This document shows, piece after piece, positions 16,238 to 24,181 of a DNA stretch of 32,256 nt. How positions within the stretch are numbered: the stretch's first letter is position 1; every line of letters starts with the position of its first letter. Both the position numbers and the translations under genes were made by a program. The notes under the pieces are model-generated. The model saw only the letters and a program-made list of their open reading frames with translations, searched no databases and was not told the DNA's origin. Source of the DNA: Verrucomicrobiales bacterium (GTDB lineage Bacteria; Verrucomicrobiota; Verrucomicrobiia; Verrucomicrobiales; DEV007); NCBI GenBank assembly GCA_028033615.1, contig JAOFDG010000019.1, positions 1 through 32,256 on the forward strand, read 5' to 3'.

Positions 16238-16279
16238 GATAGCTTTGATTTAAATTTTTATTTTACGAATCAAGCTATC
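16238..16279. repeat. Imperfect inverted repeat between terminator and tRNA promoter
   Basis: GATAGCTTTGATT (16238-16250) and AATCAAGCTATC (16268-16279) pair over 12 bp with one bulged T and a 17-base AT-rich loop. It sits between the H1-like gene's terminator and the tRNA-Val promoter. It has no T-run. It could be a back-up stop or a protein-binding site. Confidence 0.5.
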
Positions 16280-16287
16280 AAAAACGT

Positions 16288-16316
16288 TTGAGTATCTGAA
16301 AGCCTCAGTATATTTT
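16288..16316 (+). promoter_or_regulatory. Probable sigma-70-type promoter of tRNA-Val
   Basis: TTGAGT at 16288-16293 and TATTTT at 16311-16316 are separated by 17 bases, which is the ideal spacing. Transcription would start about 5-6 bases before the tRNA. Confidence 0.5.
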
Positions 16317-16328
16317 ATTCGTAATAGA

Positions 16329-16403
16329 GCGCGGTTAGCTCAGGGGTAGAGCACCACATTGACATTGTGGGGGTCACTGGTTCAAATCCAGTATCGCGCA
16401 CCA
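16329..16403 (+). tRNA. tRNA-Val (anticodon GAC)
   Basis: The 75-base sequence folds into a full cloverleaf. The acceptor stem pairs GCGCGGT with ATCGCGC (one G-T), and the D arm is GCTC...GAGC. The anticodon stem is CCACA/TGTGG with loop TTGACAT, giving anticodon GAC for valine. The T arm is ACTGG TTCAAAT CCAGT. The CCA end is encoded, and a T-run follows at once. The GC-richer segment with decayed genes begins directly after it, the usual place for integrated DNA. Confidence 0.96.
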
Positions 16404-16444
16404 TTTTTTCCTTCAGGCCGGATGAATGTAAAATGCCTCTTTAA

Positions 16445-16882
16445 GTGATCAGGGAGAAGTGCGGTCGGTTTCCTCAAGGTGAAACTGCTCCGGAGTGTGT
16501 TGTGAGGCTTCTGGTCGTGTTCGAACGCAGTCATCCCGTAATCGAGCCCGTTCTACTCCCACCAGCGGTGAAATCAAGCTCATTGCAAAACAACGGGAGT
16601 GCAAAGGAGCTGACTGAACAGGCCATGTACCTAGGCACCCCTAAATTCAACAAAGGAAATCACTTTGCTTGCCGCTCTCTCTACGAAATTGTCCTTCACT
16701 CTCAGATAGTACTCCCCGAAGGCCTGCTTAGCCAAGAGAACCTCAAAGCCTTGAAGATCTCCACAGACAAAGTAGAGCCGCACCCTTCACCGATTCAATC
16801 TGCATACTTAATGCGACAAGCAATGGACTCGGTTTTCATATCTCGTAAAGAAGAATGCTCCGATGCCTCTTCCACACTCTAA
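16445..16882 (+). pseudogene. Unrecognised or decayed gene downstream of tRNA-Val
   Basis: An open frame of 145 codons begins with GTG at 16445. The first 50 codons look non-coding (odd composition, no fold). From about residue 53 the sequence looks like a real protein: AKELTEQAMYLGTPKFNKGN, then a Cys and a Tyr in ACRSLYE, and later SAYLMRQAMDSVF. This resembles a small helical family with an 'xxGxPxFNxGxxxxCxxxYE' pattern that I recall from exported bacterial proteins but cannot name safely. No good start or Shine-Dalgarno is present and the gene beside it is clearly decayed, so this is probably a fragment too. It could still encode a short protein. Confidence 0.4.
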
Positions 16883-16932
16883 TTCCATTCCCTTAGGTAG
16901 CGTCGCGGTGCTCGCGTGGGGAGCAAGGAGCA

Positions 16933-17410
16933 ATGGAAGATTGCATCTTTCAATATGGATGACTTATGTGGAGTATTATCCGAAAATATTCTCGAAATCA
17001 GAGCGATGCTCAAGGTTTAGTCCAAGAAATGTTCACGTCACTTTAAAAAACAGCCCCCCGCTTTGACCCAAAACACGGAACAGAAACCACATTTATAGGG
17101 ATGTTAGCTAGACGTCGAGCCCTTGACCGCCCACGTAAATAAGGTCGAGGGCCAGACTTTGAGCCCCTTTCAAACGACCACAACGAAATGAGTAATTAAT
17201 CACCATCAAATGCCACGGCGATTAACCTGGGCATTGTGATGAAAGCCTTAGAAAATATGCCAGCAGACAACCAAACGTTATTTCTCTATCATTTCGAAAA
17301 AGGCCTTTTCCACAGCGAAATTGCTAAAGTAACCGGGCTCAGTTGCCTCGAACTGCTCCTTTCTCAAAGTGTTCGTTTTTTCCGATATATAATATTTGAA
17401 TTATCTGTTT
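16933..17410 (+). pseudogene. Decayed ECF-type RNA polymerase sigma factor
   Basis: Reading one frame straight through gives an ECF sigma factor interrupted by stops. Region 2 appears as LMWSIIRKYSRNQSDAQGLV followed by QEMFTSL, a TGA replaces the residue before LMW (16960-16962), and a TAA at 17044-17046 stands where family members have Trp. Then FDPKHGTETTFIGMLARRRA with LDR follows, with stops TAA at 17140-17142 and TAA at 17197-17199. Region 4 appears as ALENMPADNQTLFLYHFEKG followed by HSEIAKVTGLS. All parts keep the same frame, so decay was by nonsense changes, not insertions or deletions. The last open piece, from GTG at 17236, stays open to 17523 and its stop overlaps the cysJ start. 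A functional sigma factor is not possible without reading through four stops. Confidence 0.75.
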
Positions 17411-17519
17411 TACTAATTTACGAACTACCTTTTCTTTATGATTTGAATGATCCAAGTATCTTGCAGCAACAAAAGCTGCGTTCAGATGTTCTGGACTTCC
17501 AAAATTTTGACTGCAAAAA

Positions 17520-19307
17520 ATGACAGATTCTAATTCATCATTGCCGATTCCAGCTCAACTGATTGAACAGTTGTCTTCGTTAACCGGGCAGCAGAAAGCA
17601 TGTTTGGCCGGTTACCTATGGGCGGAAAGCCAAGGGGCTGGTGCAAGCATCGCTGAGAATATATCTGGTCTTGCTGTGGCCCCGAAGCGTAAGATTACTG
17701 TGATTTCAGTCTCCGCCACAGGCAATGCAGCTGGCATCGCCAAGAAACTGAACGAACGACTTCAGAGCGAATCCCTTAATGTCACTCTAACCAACGCGAG
17801 CAACTACAAGGCGCGTCAGCTCCCTAAAGAAGACATTGTCGTCATAGCCACTTCCACACAGGGCGATGGCGAGCCTCCAGAGGAAGGAGTTCTCTTGCAT
17901 AGCTATCTATTTGGAAAAAAAGCCCCGAAACTGGAGGGGGTCAGTTTTGCAGTCATTGGACTTGGTGACACGTCTTACCCACTATTCTGCCAGGCAGGAA
18001 TCGATTTTGACACCAAACTCGGAGAACTTGGCGGAGAGCGCCTACTCGACCGGGTGGATTGCGACGTGGACTTTGAAGCTCCTTCAGACGCGTGGATTGA
18101 GGCAGTCGTGGTTAAGCTCAAAGAAGTAGCTGGTGGCAATACCACGGCAGCGACCACAGAACCTGCAACCGAAATCTCTATCCACAGAGAAAGCCTTTAC
18201 AACAAAGACAACCCCTTCACTGCAACCCTTCTAAACAGCCATCCTCTGGTCACAGATAATGCCGAGAGAACCATCTCCCATATCGAAATTGATCTAGACG
18301 AATCAGGTCTCCAATACCAAGTAGGGGATGCCCTTGGTGTAGTGACGAATAATCCAGGTGAGGTCGTCGAAGAAGTACTAGAATGTTGTGGTTTGTCCGG
18401 CGCAGAGAATATCAATGGGCGCACCGGTTTGATCACGATTCACGAGGCGCTCACTGAGCAGTGTGACTTAAATCAATTGCCTCCGAAGTTCTTGAAGGAC
18501 TATGCAGACACAGTCGGCAACAAAGAGCTAGCAGCCCTCGTCGAGGACAAAAGAAAACTGAAGGACTTCCAGGCTTGGACTCCCCTTATCGGACTACTGA
18601 ACAGATACCCGCAAAAGCTAGAGGCCCAGCGTCTTTATGACGGCCTAAAGGGCTTGGCTCCCCGCTTGTATTCCATCGCATCCTCCCAGGAAGAAGTAGG
18701 AGAAGAGGTGCATCTCTGCGTAGGCGTCGTCGATATCGAAGCCAATGGCAAAATCTACAACGGAAGCGCATCTGGCTTGTTAGGTAATCGCCTTGAAGAA
18801 GGCGACGAAGTTCAGGTCTTTGTCGAACCAAATCCGAGCTTTCGCTTACCTAGTGGAGGAGATACGCCAATTATCATGATCGGCCCTGGAACAGGGATTG
18901 CTCCGTTCCGTGCCTTTATGCAGCAGCGTAATGCCGATGATGCAGAAGGCAAAAACTGGTTATTTTTCGGTAACCGCAACTACCGTGACGACTTCTTGTA
19001 TCAGGCCGAATGGATTGAATACCGCGACCATGAATTGTTAAACAAATTCTCCCTAGCCTGGTCTCGAGATGGAGAGAAAAAAGTCTACGTGCAGGACAAG
19101 ATCCACGAGGAAGCTGATGAGTTCTGGAGATGGTTAGAACAAGGCGCACACATCTACGTTTGTGGTGACGCCTCCCTTATGGCAAAAGATGTCGAAAAGG
19201 CAATCCTCGAAGTGATTGCCAAACAAGGTGGCAAAGACGAAGACGATGCTATCGAATACCTGAACGAGCTCCGAGAGGCAGATAGATATCAACGCGATGT
19301 CTATTAG
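17520..19307 (+). CDS. cysJ: Assimilatory sulfite reductase (NADPH) flavoprotein subunit CysJ
   Basis: CysJ takes electrons from NADPH through FAD and FMN and hands them to CysI for six-electron reduction of sulfite to sulfide. The domain order is as in E. coli (595 versus 599 residues): a short N-terminal helix region, an FMN-binding flavodoxin domain (about residues 57-205, phosphate loop SATGNA), the connecting domain, the FAD motif PRLYSIASS, the NADP motif GPGTGIAPFRAFMQQR, and the C-terminal CGDASLMAKDVE with the terminal Tyr (RDVY). The ATG at 17520 overlaps the TGA ending the sigma remnant's last open piece. It has no clear Shine-Dalgarno. cysI follows after 31 bp. Codon use is much richer in C- and G-ending codons than the surrounding genes. 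Confidence 0.97.
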   Translation: MTDSNSSLPIPAQLIEQLSSLTGQQKACLAGYLWAESQGAGASIAENISGLAVAPKRKITVISVSATGNAAGIAKKLNERLQSESLNVTLTNASNYKARQLPKEDIVVIATSTQGDGEPPEEGVLLHSYLFGKKAPKLEGVSFAVIGLGDTSYPLFCQAGIDFDTKLGELGGERLLDRVDCDVDFEAPSDAWIEAVVVKLKEVAGGNTTAATTEPATEISIHRESLYNKDNPFTATLLNSHPLVTDNAERTISHIEIDLDESGLQYQVGDALGVVTNNPGEVVEEVLECCGLSGAENINGRTGLITIHEALTEQCDLNQLPPKFLKDYADTVGNKELAALVEDKRKLKDFQAWTPLIGLLNRYPQKLEAQRLYDGLKGLAPRLYSIASSQEEVGEEVHLCVGVVDIEANGKIYNGSASGLLGNRLEEGDEVQVFVEPNPSFRLPSGGDTPIIMIGPGTGIAPFRAFMQQRNADDAEGKNWLFFGNRNYRDDFLYQAEWIEYRDHELLNKFSLAWSRDGEKKVYVQDKIHEEADEFWRWLEQGAHIYVCGDASLMAKDVEKAILEVIAKQGGKDEDDAIEYLNELREADRYQRDVY

Positions 19308-19338
19308 CAACTGAACCAACTAGATAAGAGGAAAAAAC

Positions 19339-21084
19339 ATGAGCGCAACTGACAAAGCACAAAAGCAGAACAAAGATGCTCCCGAGCTGGTCGTTCCAGG
19401 CAAACTTGCCGACAACGAGCGTCTAAAGGATGAAAGCAACTACCTGCGTGGAACCATTACGGGTGACCTCTCAGACGAAATAAGTGGTGGCTTCCGTGGC
19501 GATAACTTTCAACTAATTAGATTTCATGGCATGTATGCCCAGGACGACCGTGACATCCGGCCTGATCTTGTAGCTAGGAAACTCGAACCTCGGAAAAATG
19601 TCATGCTCCGCTGTCGCCTTCCAGGAGGTATCATCAGTCCCAAACAATGGCTCGGCATCGATAAATTCGCCACCGAAAGCACCGACTATGGAAGTATCCG
19701 CATCACTAACCGCCAAACCTTTCAGTTCCACGGCGTTTTAAAGGAAAACGTCAAGCCTATGCACCAATGGTTAAATCAGCTAGGTCTTGATTCGCTCGCA
19801 ACGGCAGGAGACGTGAACCGGAATGTGCTCTGCACCTCCAATCCCGTGGAGTCTCAGTTGCAAAAAGAGGCTTATGAATGGGCAAAGAAACTTTCAGAAC
19901 ATCTCCTACCTAAGACCCGTGCCTATGCGGAGATCTGGCTGGACAAAGAAAAGCAGTTCTCAACCGAAGATAGCGTAGAAGATAATGAGCCCATTCTTGG
20001 TAAGACCTACCTGCCAAGAAAGTTCAAAACAACCGTTATTATTCCGCCACACAATGATGTAGACATGCACGCTAATGACATGAACTTCGTGGCAATCGCG
20101 GACAAAACCGGAAAGAAGCTGATTGGATTCAATGCAGTGGTTGGAGGAGGGCTTTCTTTTACCCATGGAATGAAAACTACCTTCCCGACTACAGCCCACG
20201 ATCTCGGATACATACCAATAGAAAAGTTACTTGATTGCGCAGAAGCAATCGTCTCCTTGCAGAGAGATTGGGGCAACCGAGTTGATAGAACTAACGCAAA
20301 GACTCGCTACACAATCGCACGTGTTGGCTTGGAAACATTCAAAGTAGAAGTCGAGCGCCGGATGGAATACGACTTCGAAGCCATGCGTCCCTACGAGCTG
20401 ACAGAGAGAGGTGACCGCATTGGCTGGATAAAAGGAGAGGAAGGCCTTCACCACCTTACCTTGTTTATCGAAAATGGTCGTCTTCTAGGTAAAAAGAAAA
20501 AAGGAGCAGCTGAAATTGCTCGCATCCACAAGGGTGATTTCCGTCTTACCGCAAATCAGAACCTCATTGTTGCAGGTGCTACAGAAGAAGATAAAGCAGC
20601 AATCGAAGACATCGCAAAAGCTCACGGCTTGATAGCTGACACAACCGAGCAACGCCAGCGAGCTATGGCTTGTGTCTCTCTTCCTACCTGCCCTCTTGCC
20701 ATGGCAGAAGCCGAAAGATACCTACCTACCTTCGTCGACGAGATCGAGACCATGCTCAAGAACCACAAGATAGAGAGCGAATATATCATCACTCGTATAG
20801 CCGGATGCCCAAATGGTTGTGGTCGGGCAATGTTAGCTGAGCTTGGACTCGTAGGTAAAGCCCCTGGACGCTACAATATGTATCTCGGAGGTAATCGTGC
20901 GGGAACTCGCGTCCCCAAACAACATCTAGAAAATGCCACAACCAAAGAAATTTTGAAAGAGACCGATAGCCTGATCGAACGTTGGTCAAAGGAAAGAACC
21001 GATAATGAGGAATTCGGCGATTTCGTTATTCGTGCCGGCGTCGTAAAAGAGATTAAGAGCAGTGCCACTGATTTCTGGGACTAG
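19339..21084 (+). CDS. cysI: Assimilatory sulfite reductase hemoprotein subunit CysI
   Basis: CysI carries siroheme coupled to a [4Fe-4S] cluster and reduces sulfite to sulfide. The four cluster cysteines are Cys445, Cys451, Cys490 and Cys494, in [10 protein letters not shown] and GCPNGCGRA, with exactly the spacing of the E. coli enzyme. The duplicated ferredoxin-like and sulfite reductase domains are present, including the siroheme-binding stretch around [14 protein letters not shown]. The length of 581 residues is normal. A good Shine-Dalgarno (AAGAGGA, six bases before the ATG) precedes it, which is unusual in this window. It forms an operon with cysJ; the lysR-type gene follows 108 bp later. 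The composition matches cysJ and differs from the flanks. Confidence 0.98.
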   Translation: MSATDKAQKQNKDAPELVVPGKLADNERLKDESNYLRGTITGDLSDEISGGFRGDNFQLIRFHGMYAQDDRDIRPDLVARKLEPRKNVMLRCRLPGGIISPKQWLGIDKFATESTDYGSIRITNRQTFQFHGVLKENVKPMHQWLNQLGLDSLATAGDVNRNVLCTSNPVESQLQKEAYEWAKKLSEHLLPKTRAYAEIWLDKEKQFSTEDSVEDNEPILGKTYLPRKFKTTVIIPPHNDVDMHANDMNFVAIADKTGKKLIGFNAVVGGGLSFTHGMKTTFPTTAHDLGYIPIEKLLDCAEAIVSLQRDWGNRVDRTNAKTRYTIARVGLETFKVEVERRMEYDFEAMRPYELTERGDRIGWIKGEEGLHHLTLFIENGRLLGKKKKGAAEIARIHKGDFRLTANQNLIVAGATEEDKAAIEDIAKAHGLIADTTEQRQRAMACVSLPTCPLAMAEAERYLPTFVDEIETMLKNHKIESEYIITRIAGCPNGCGRAMLAELGLVGKAPGRYNMYLGGNRAGTRVPKQHLENATTKEILKETDSLIERWSKERTDNEEFGDFVIRAGVVKEIKSSATDFWD

Positions 21085-21192
21085 TGCAGTAAGGCCCTCA
21101 TTCACGTTCTCAAAACTCAGTAACTTGAATAAGAAACATTATGCTAAAAAGAAACCAGAACCCTACTTGGCATACCCAGGTGATCACGACCA

Positions 21193-22074
21193 ATGGACTT
21201 TACTCTACGCCAGCTTGAGGTTTTTCTAGCCATTGCCAAGGCGGGCAATTTGACTCGAGCTGCTCAGTATTTGCAGATGTCGCAAAGTGCGGCTAGTGGC
21301 GCCTTAAAGGACTTAGAAACTCAGTTCGGTATTCTTCTCTTTGATCGTACTGGCAAACGGCTTCACCTGAACGAAAAAGGCAATCAGTTAAGGGTCAGAG
21401 CGGAAAGCCTGATGGCACAAGCATACGAACTGGAACAAAGCCTTCTTCATTCGGAGGCGGTCAGCCAGCTAAACATCGGCGCCACCCTGACTGTAGCAAA
21501 TCATCTTGCAGTAGAGCTGATATCCAAATACCTGAAGAAATACGAAGGAGCGCCGATCTCACTCGAAATTTACAACACAGAACAGGTCGTCGAAAAAGTA
21601 CTCAACTATGAGTTAGATATGGGTATGATCGAAGGAGAGGCCCATCACTCGCAGCTCAATATCATTCCCTGGCGTGATGACGAATTGAATCTGTTTTGCA
21701 GCCCAAAACACCCACTTGCGTCAAAGAAAACGATCGTCGACAAGGACCTTCTCAAGGCTGATTGGATTTTGAGAGAGCAAGGATCTGGAACCCGCCAGAC
21801 CTTTGAGCGTGCAATGTATGGCCTTCTCCCAAAAATGAATATCCCTCTGGAACTTCGAGGGACCGAGGCAATTAAGCAGTCAGTAAAGCAAAATATCGGT
21901 ATTGGTTGCTTATCACGATTGTCCTTGAAGGAAGATTTCGGACGAGGCGAACTAGTAAAGCTCCATGCCCCTAACAGAGATCTGAGCCGAAAGCTCTATC
22001 TTATCATGCATCAGCGGAAGCACATCAACGACAGTCTGAAGAATTGGTTGAATCTTTGTGAATACGCCGGCTAG
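21193..22074 (+). CDS. LysR-family regulator, CysL/YeiE-like, probable cysJI activator
   Basis: A 293-residue LysR-type transcription factor. The N-terminal winged helix-turn-helix covers residues 1-65 (MDFTLRQLEVFLAIAKAGNL, then SQSAASGALKDLE and LLFDRTGKRL), followed by a linker helix and a periplasmic-binding-protein-like effector domain. It resembles CysL (which activates cysJI in Bacillus) and YeiE (linked to sulfite sensing in enterobacteria); this is family knowledge and the match is by eye. Its place after cysJ-cysI makes control of these genes the likely job. The effector is possibly sulfite or a cysteine precursor. A strong Shine-Dalgarno, AGGTGAT, lies eight bases before the ATG. 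The gene shares the island's GC-richer codon use. Confidence 0.9.
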   Translation: MDFTLRQLEVFLAIAKAGNLTRAAQYLQMSQSAASGALKDLETQFGILLFDRTGKRLHLNEKGNQLRVRAESLMAQAYELEQSLLHSEAVSQLNIGATLTVANHLAVELISKYLKKYEGAPISLEIYNTEQVVEKVLNYELDMGMIEGEAHHSQLNIIPWRDDELNLFCSPKHPLASKKTIVDKDLLKADWILREQGSGTRQTFERAMYGLLPKMNIPLELRGTEAIKQSVKQNIGIGCLSRLSLKEDFGRGELVKLHAPNRDLSRKLYLIMHQRKHINDSLKNWLNLCEYAG

Positions 22075-22113
22075 TCACAAGAAAAATTGGTAAAAGCTCC
22101 ATCTAGCTTACAA

Positions 22114-22129
22114 CCACTCTTAAAAGTGG
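22114..22129 (+). terminator. Weak hairpin after the lysR-type gene
   Basis: CCACT (22114-22118) and AGTGG (22125-22129) pair with a six-base loop 40 bp after the stop. No T-run follows, so termination here is doubtful. Confidence 0.25.
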
Positions 22130-22211
22130 GATCATGGCAAAGCCGAAGCAACGTGCAAACGTAATGCCATTTTATAATCCCTAGATCTAGGATCCTCTAC
22201 CACCATATTCG

Positions 22212-22544
22212 ATGGACTTCTCGTCATCGACAAATCTTCCACCTAGCCAAAGGAAGAGGTTTCCACCAATAGAAGCGCCCGATTCCTCATCTCACAGTAG
22301 CCTCCGTATCCCTGTGTTATGTACTTGTATTATTTGGTTCTGGACCCATCTCGTCGGCACTTTTCAAAGCAGCTGGTTAGAATGGTCAAACTGGATTCAA
22401 TATCCTAATATCGTTCCCGCAAGAGACACTCTAGAATTGGCCTTCTACTCTGTTCAGCCTAGTTTTCCGTTTCACTGGAATATCTCCGAGCTCATTCCTT
22501 CGAATGAACGTATATTTCTGAGCAACAAAACCTATTATATATAG
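22212..22544 (+). CDS. Doubtful small ORF at the end of the cys island
   Basis: A 110-codon frame from ATG at 22212 to a stop at 22542-22544. No family is recognised. It has a Ser/Pro-rich start (about residues 1-30), one hydrophobic stretch (about residues 31-50, LRIPVLCTCIIWFWTHLVG) that could be a membrane segment, and a Trp-rich middle. No Shine-Dalgarno is visible and the composition is intermediate between the island and the flanks. It could be a remnant of a larger gene, a real small membrane protein, or chance. The 137 bp before it contain a 12-bp palindrome (22180-22191) and nothing else. Confidence 0.25.
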   Translation: MDFSSSTNLPPSQRKRFPPIEAPDSSSHSSLRIPVLCTCIIWFWTHLVGTFQSSWLEWSNWIQYPNIVPARDTLELAFYSVQPSFPFHWNISELIPSNERIFLSNKTYYI

Positions 22545-22591
22545 GTAAAGTAAAGATTGAATGCGATTTCTTTCAGAGCTTTTAACTATTA

Positions 22592-23074
22592 TTAATTATC
22601 CAAGTGCATTCGCATTGGAATCATTTTGGAAAAATTGAATCCTTGGTCCTTAAAAAACCTTTGAGATTCTTCGCTAATTTTATCCGTTAGTAAGGTGATT
22701 CTCTTAAAATCTTTATTCTCAGCGAAATCTTTAACTGCATTTAAAAGTAGTTTTCCATATCCCATCCCCCTATTCATTGGATGAATAATGAAATCTTCAA
22801 GAATAAGAGCTAATCCGCCTTCAGCTGTACTGATGGTGAAAAGCATATTCACCATTCCAATAATTTTCGTTGAATTTTTAATGACAAGTATCCTTCCCCT
22901 ATTTGGGTGCTCAATGATAAGCTTAAGTCCATCTTCTTGCTTACTATAGTTTGGTTCAAAATCACCCTCCATATCAAATAAATCCATCAACAACTCAACG
23001 AGCTGTGGTAGATCATCAGCCGTTGCTGGTACGATATTTAACGATTTCTTTGAACTGTCTAATTCTTGGTTCAT
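22592..23074 (-). CDS. GNAT-family N-acetyltransferase
   Basis: The protein of 160 residues has the acetyl-CoA-binding motif A: a strand LILEDFIIHP followed by NRGMGYGKLLL (residues 101-111), matching the (R/Q)xxGxG/A signature, and a C-terminal segment EESQRFFKDQGFN typical of the last helix and strand of the fold. GNAT proteins transfer acetyl from acetyl-CoA to an amine; the acceptor (small molecule, antibiotic or protein) cannot be told. Codon use is again AT-rich, like the native chromosome, so it marks the right side of the island. It is transcribed towards the island and appears to be a single gene. ATG at 23074 has no Shine-Dalgarno. Confidence 0.88.
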   Translation of the reverse strand: MNQELDSSKKSLNIVPATADDLPQLVELLMDLFDMEGDFEPNYSKQEDGLKLIIEHPNRGRILVIKNSTKIIGMVNMLFTISTAEGGLALILEDFIIHPMNRGMGYGKLLLNAVKDFAENKDFKRITLLTDKISEESQRFFKDQGFNFSKMIPMRMHLDN

Positions 23075-23248
23075 TCAGTGAATTATTGATGAATTATAGG
23101 ATCAAAATCTTAAATGTCATCAAGTCGTTTGTGGAATTAATGTAATTAATTTTACTTAATAATTAAGACACAAAGATATTGAACAAATACAAATTGAGGC
23201 GATTTTATAGAATCGTATTCTCAAATATTAATTTTTTTTTAAACTGCT

Positions 23249-23911
23249 ATGAAAATTTTGTTGAGCTCAATAGTGTTTGGTGCATTCCTCATATTGCTTG
23301 GAAAGACTAGTTCTAATGTAAAGAGTCTTCTAATCGAAGTGTCTTCCTTAACCGAGGATAATACTCAGTTATCTTTGAAGCTAGATGAAATGATTGAAGG
23401 TAACTCTCTAGCTCTCCGTAAAATAGATAATTATAAATCTGCAATGAAGATTGGGAAGATTTCGAATATTGCGTTATCTAAAAATTTAGCACACCAAGAA
23501 AAGTTCGTTGCTGATTTGAATGTTCGTTATGGTGGATTGTTAAACGTAAACAAAGATCTTCAATTAGATTTGAAAAAATTAAATGCAATCATATTATCAG
23601 AATATGAAAAACTAAATGATCTTAAGGCTAGATATCTTAGTTCGAGGCAATCGAATAGACTGATGGTAGGAGAAAACACCCGATTACTTAGTTTGAATAA
23701 AATAAGCAATCAAAAAGTTAGTCAACTTAAACGCTATATTTTAGAACTAGAAGATGAAAATGAAATTTTTATTAGGAGCTTGAATGCGATAAAGCAGAGC
23801 TCAGAAAGAAGGAAAAAAAGTGTAACTCTAGGAGGATATTTAAATGATTCTTCAATTAATGAAGCTGAGGGGTTTCAATTGAATTTAAATGCTGTTGGCT
23901 ATCAGTTCTAA
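23249..23911 (+). CDS. Hypothetical exported or anchored coiled-coil protein
   Basis: The function is not recognised. The first 18 residues (MKILLSSIVFGAFLILLG) are an uncleaved signal anchor or signal peptide. The rest, to about residue 185, is a long charged helix with regular Leu/Ile spacing (for example LTEDNTQLSLKLDEMIEG and LKRYILELEDENEIF), typical of coiled coil. A short, less charged tail ends the 220 residues. It diverges from the GNAT gene, with 174 bp of AT-rich DNA between, and ends at a strong two-way terminator shared with the opposite-strand 6S RNA candidate. A structural role in the envelope is only a guess. Confidence 0.75.
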   Translation: MKILLSSIVFGAFLILLGKTSSNVKSLLIEVSSLTEDNTQLSLKLDEMIEGNSLALRKIDNYKSAMKIGKISNIALSKNLAHQEKFVADLNVRYGGLLNVNKDLQLDLKKLNAIILSEYEKLNDLKARYLSSRQSNRLMVGENTRLLSLNKISNQKVSQLKRYILELEDENEIFIRSLNAIKQSSERRKKSVTLGGYLNDSSINEAEGFQLNLNAVGYQF

Positions 23912-23947
23912 ATCTATAGAGGTTTGGTTTCATTGATTTAAAAAAAG

Positions 23948-23980
23948 AAAAAGCACTTCAGTTTGACTAAAGTGCTTTTT
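23948..23980. terminator. Bidirectional terminator between coiled-coil gene and 6S RNA
   Basis: A perfect 11-bp stem, AAAAAGCACTT (23948-23958) and AAGTGCTTTTT (23970-23980), with an 11-base loop. T-rich stretches lie on the exit side in both directions, so it can end the plus-strand coiled-coil gene and the minus-strand RNA. Confidence 0.88.
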
Positions 23981-23985
23981 ATTGG

Positions 23986-24166
23986 TTTCCCCGCTTGTGC
24001 CGTCAGCAGCTGGTGAGGGCTCACGTTTCCCGGTTCATTCCAGGTGGGTGGCCGCCTTGCTGAAATCTGCCTTCCAGTGAAGGCCTGACATCAAACAACC
24101 GGCTAAGCCTCCCTTATATATACTAACGGGCCGGGCCCATGTTTGCAGTGCGAACACAGTAGGGAT
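23986..24166 (-). ncRNA. ssrS: Probable 6S RNA
   Basis: A GC-rich island of about 180 bases in AT-rich DNA, with no ORF. Read on the minus strand, the 5' end CCCTACTGTG pairs with the 3' end CACAAGCGGGG. The flanking signatures TGTTCGCA near the 5' end and CTGCTGACGGCA near the 3' end resemble the E. coli 6S closing stem (TGTTCGCA, CTGCGGCGGCA). CCGGTT and AACCGG form an inner stem, with an apical hairpin CCTTC ACTG GAAGG, leaving a large central bubble, the hallmark of 6S RNA, which mimics an open promoter and binds housekeeping RNA polymerase. The length fits. It lies just after pheT and ends at the shared terminator; TAATAT/TATAAA just before it may be its -10. The ends are approximate. 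SRP RNA was considered and fits less well. Confidence 0.75.
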
Positions 24167-24181
24167 TGGGTAATTTTTATA

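Noticed and set aside
16863-17066. A 67-codon ORF in another frame over the sigma remnant
   Set aside because: Its translation has no recognisable features, whereas the frame with stops clearly gives sigma-factor regions.
17866-20989. Many ORFs antisense to or out of frame with cysJ and cysI
   Set aside because: They overlap conserved genes fully, show no domain and arise from the GC-richer codon pattern.
23986-24166. SRP RNA on the minus strand
   Set aside because: GGAAGGCAG followed by AGCAAGGC recalls the SRP helix 8, but the order and pairing do not fit, while the end motifs and central bubble fit 6S RNA better.
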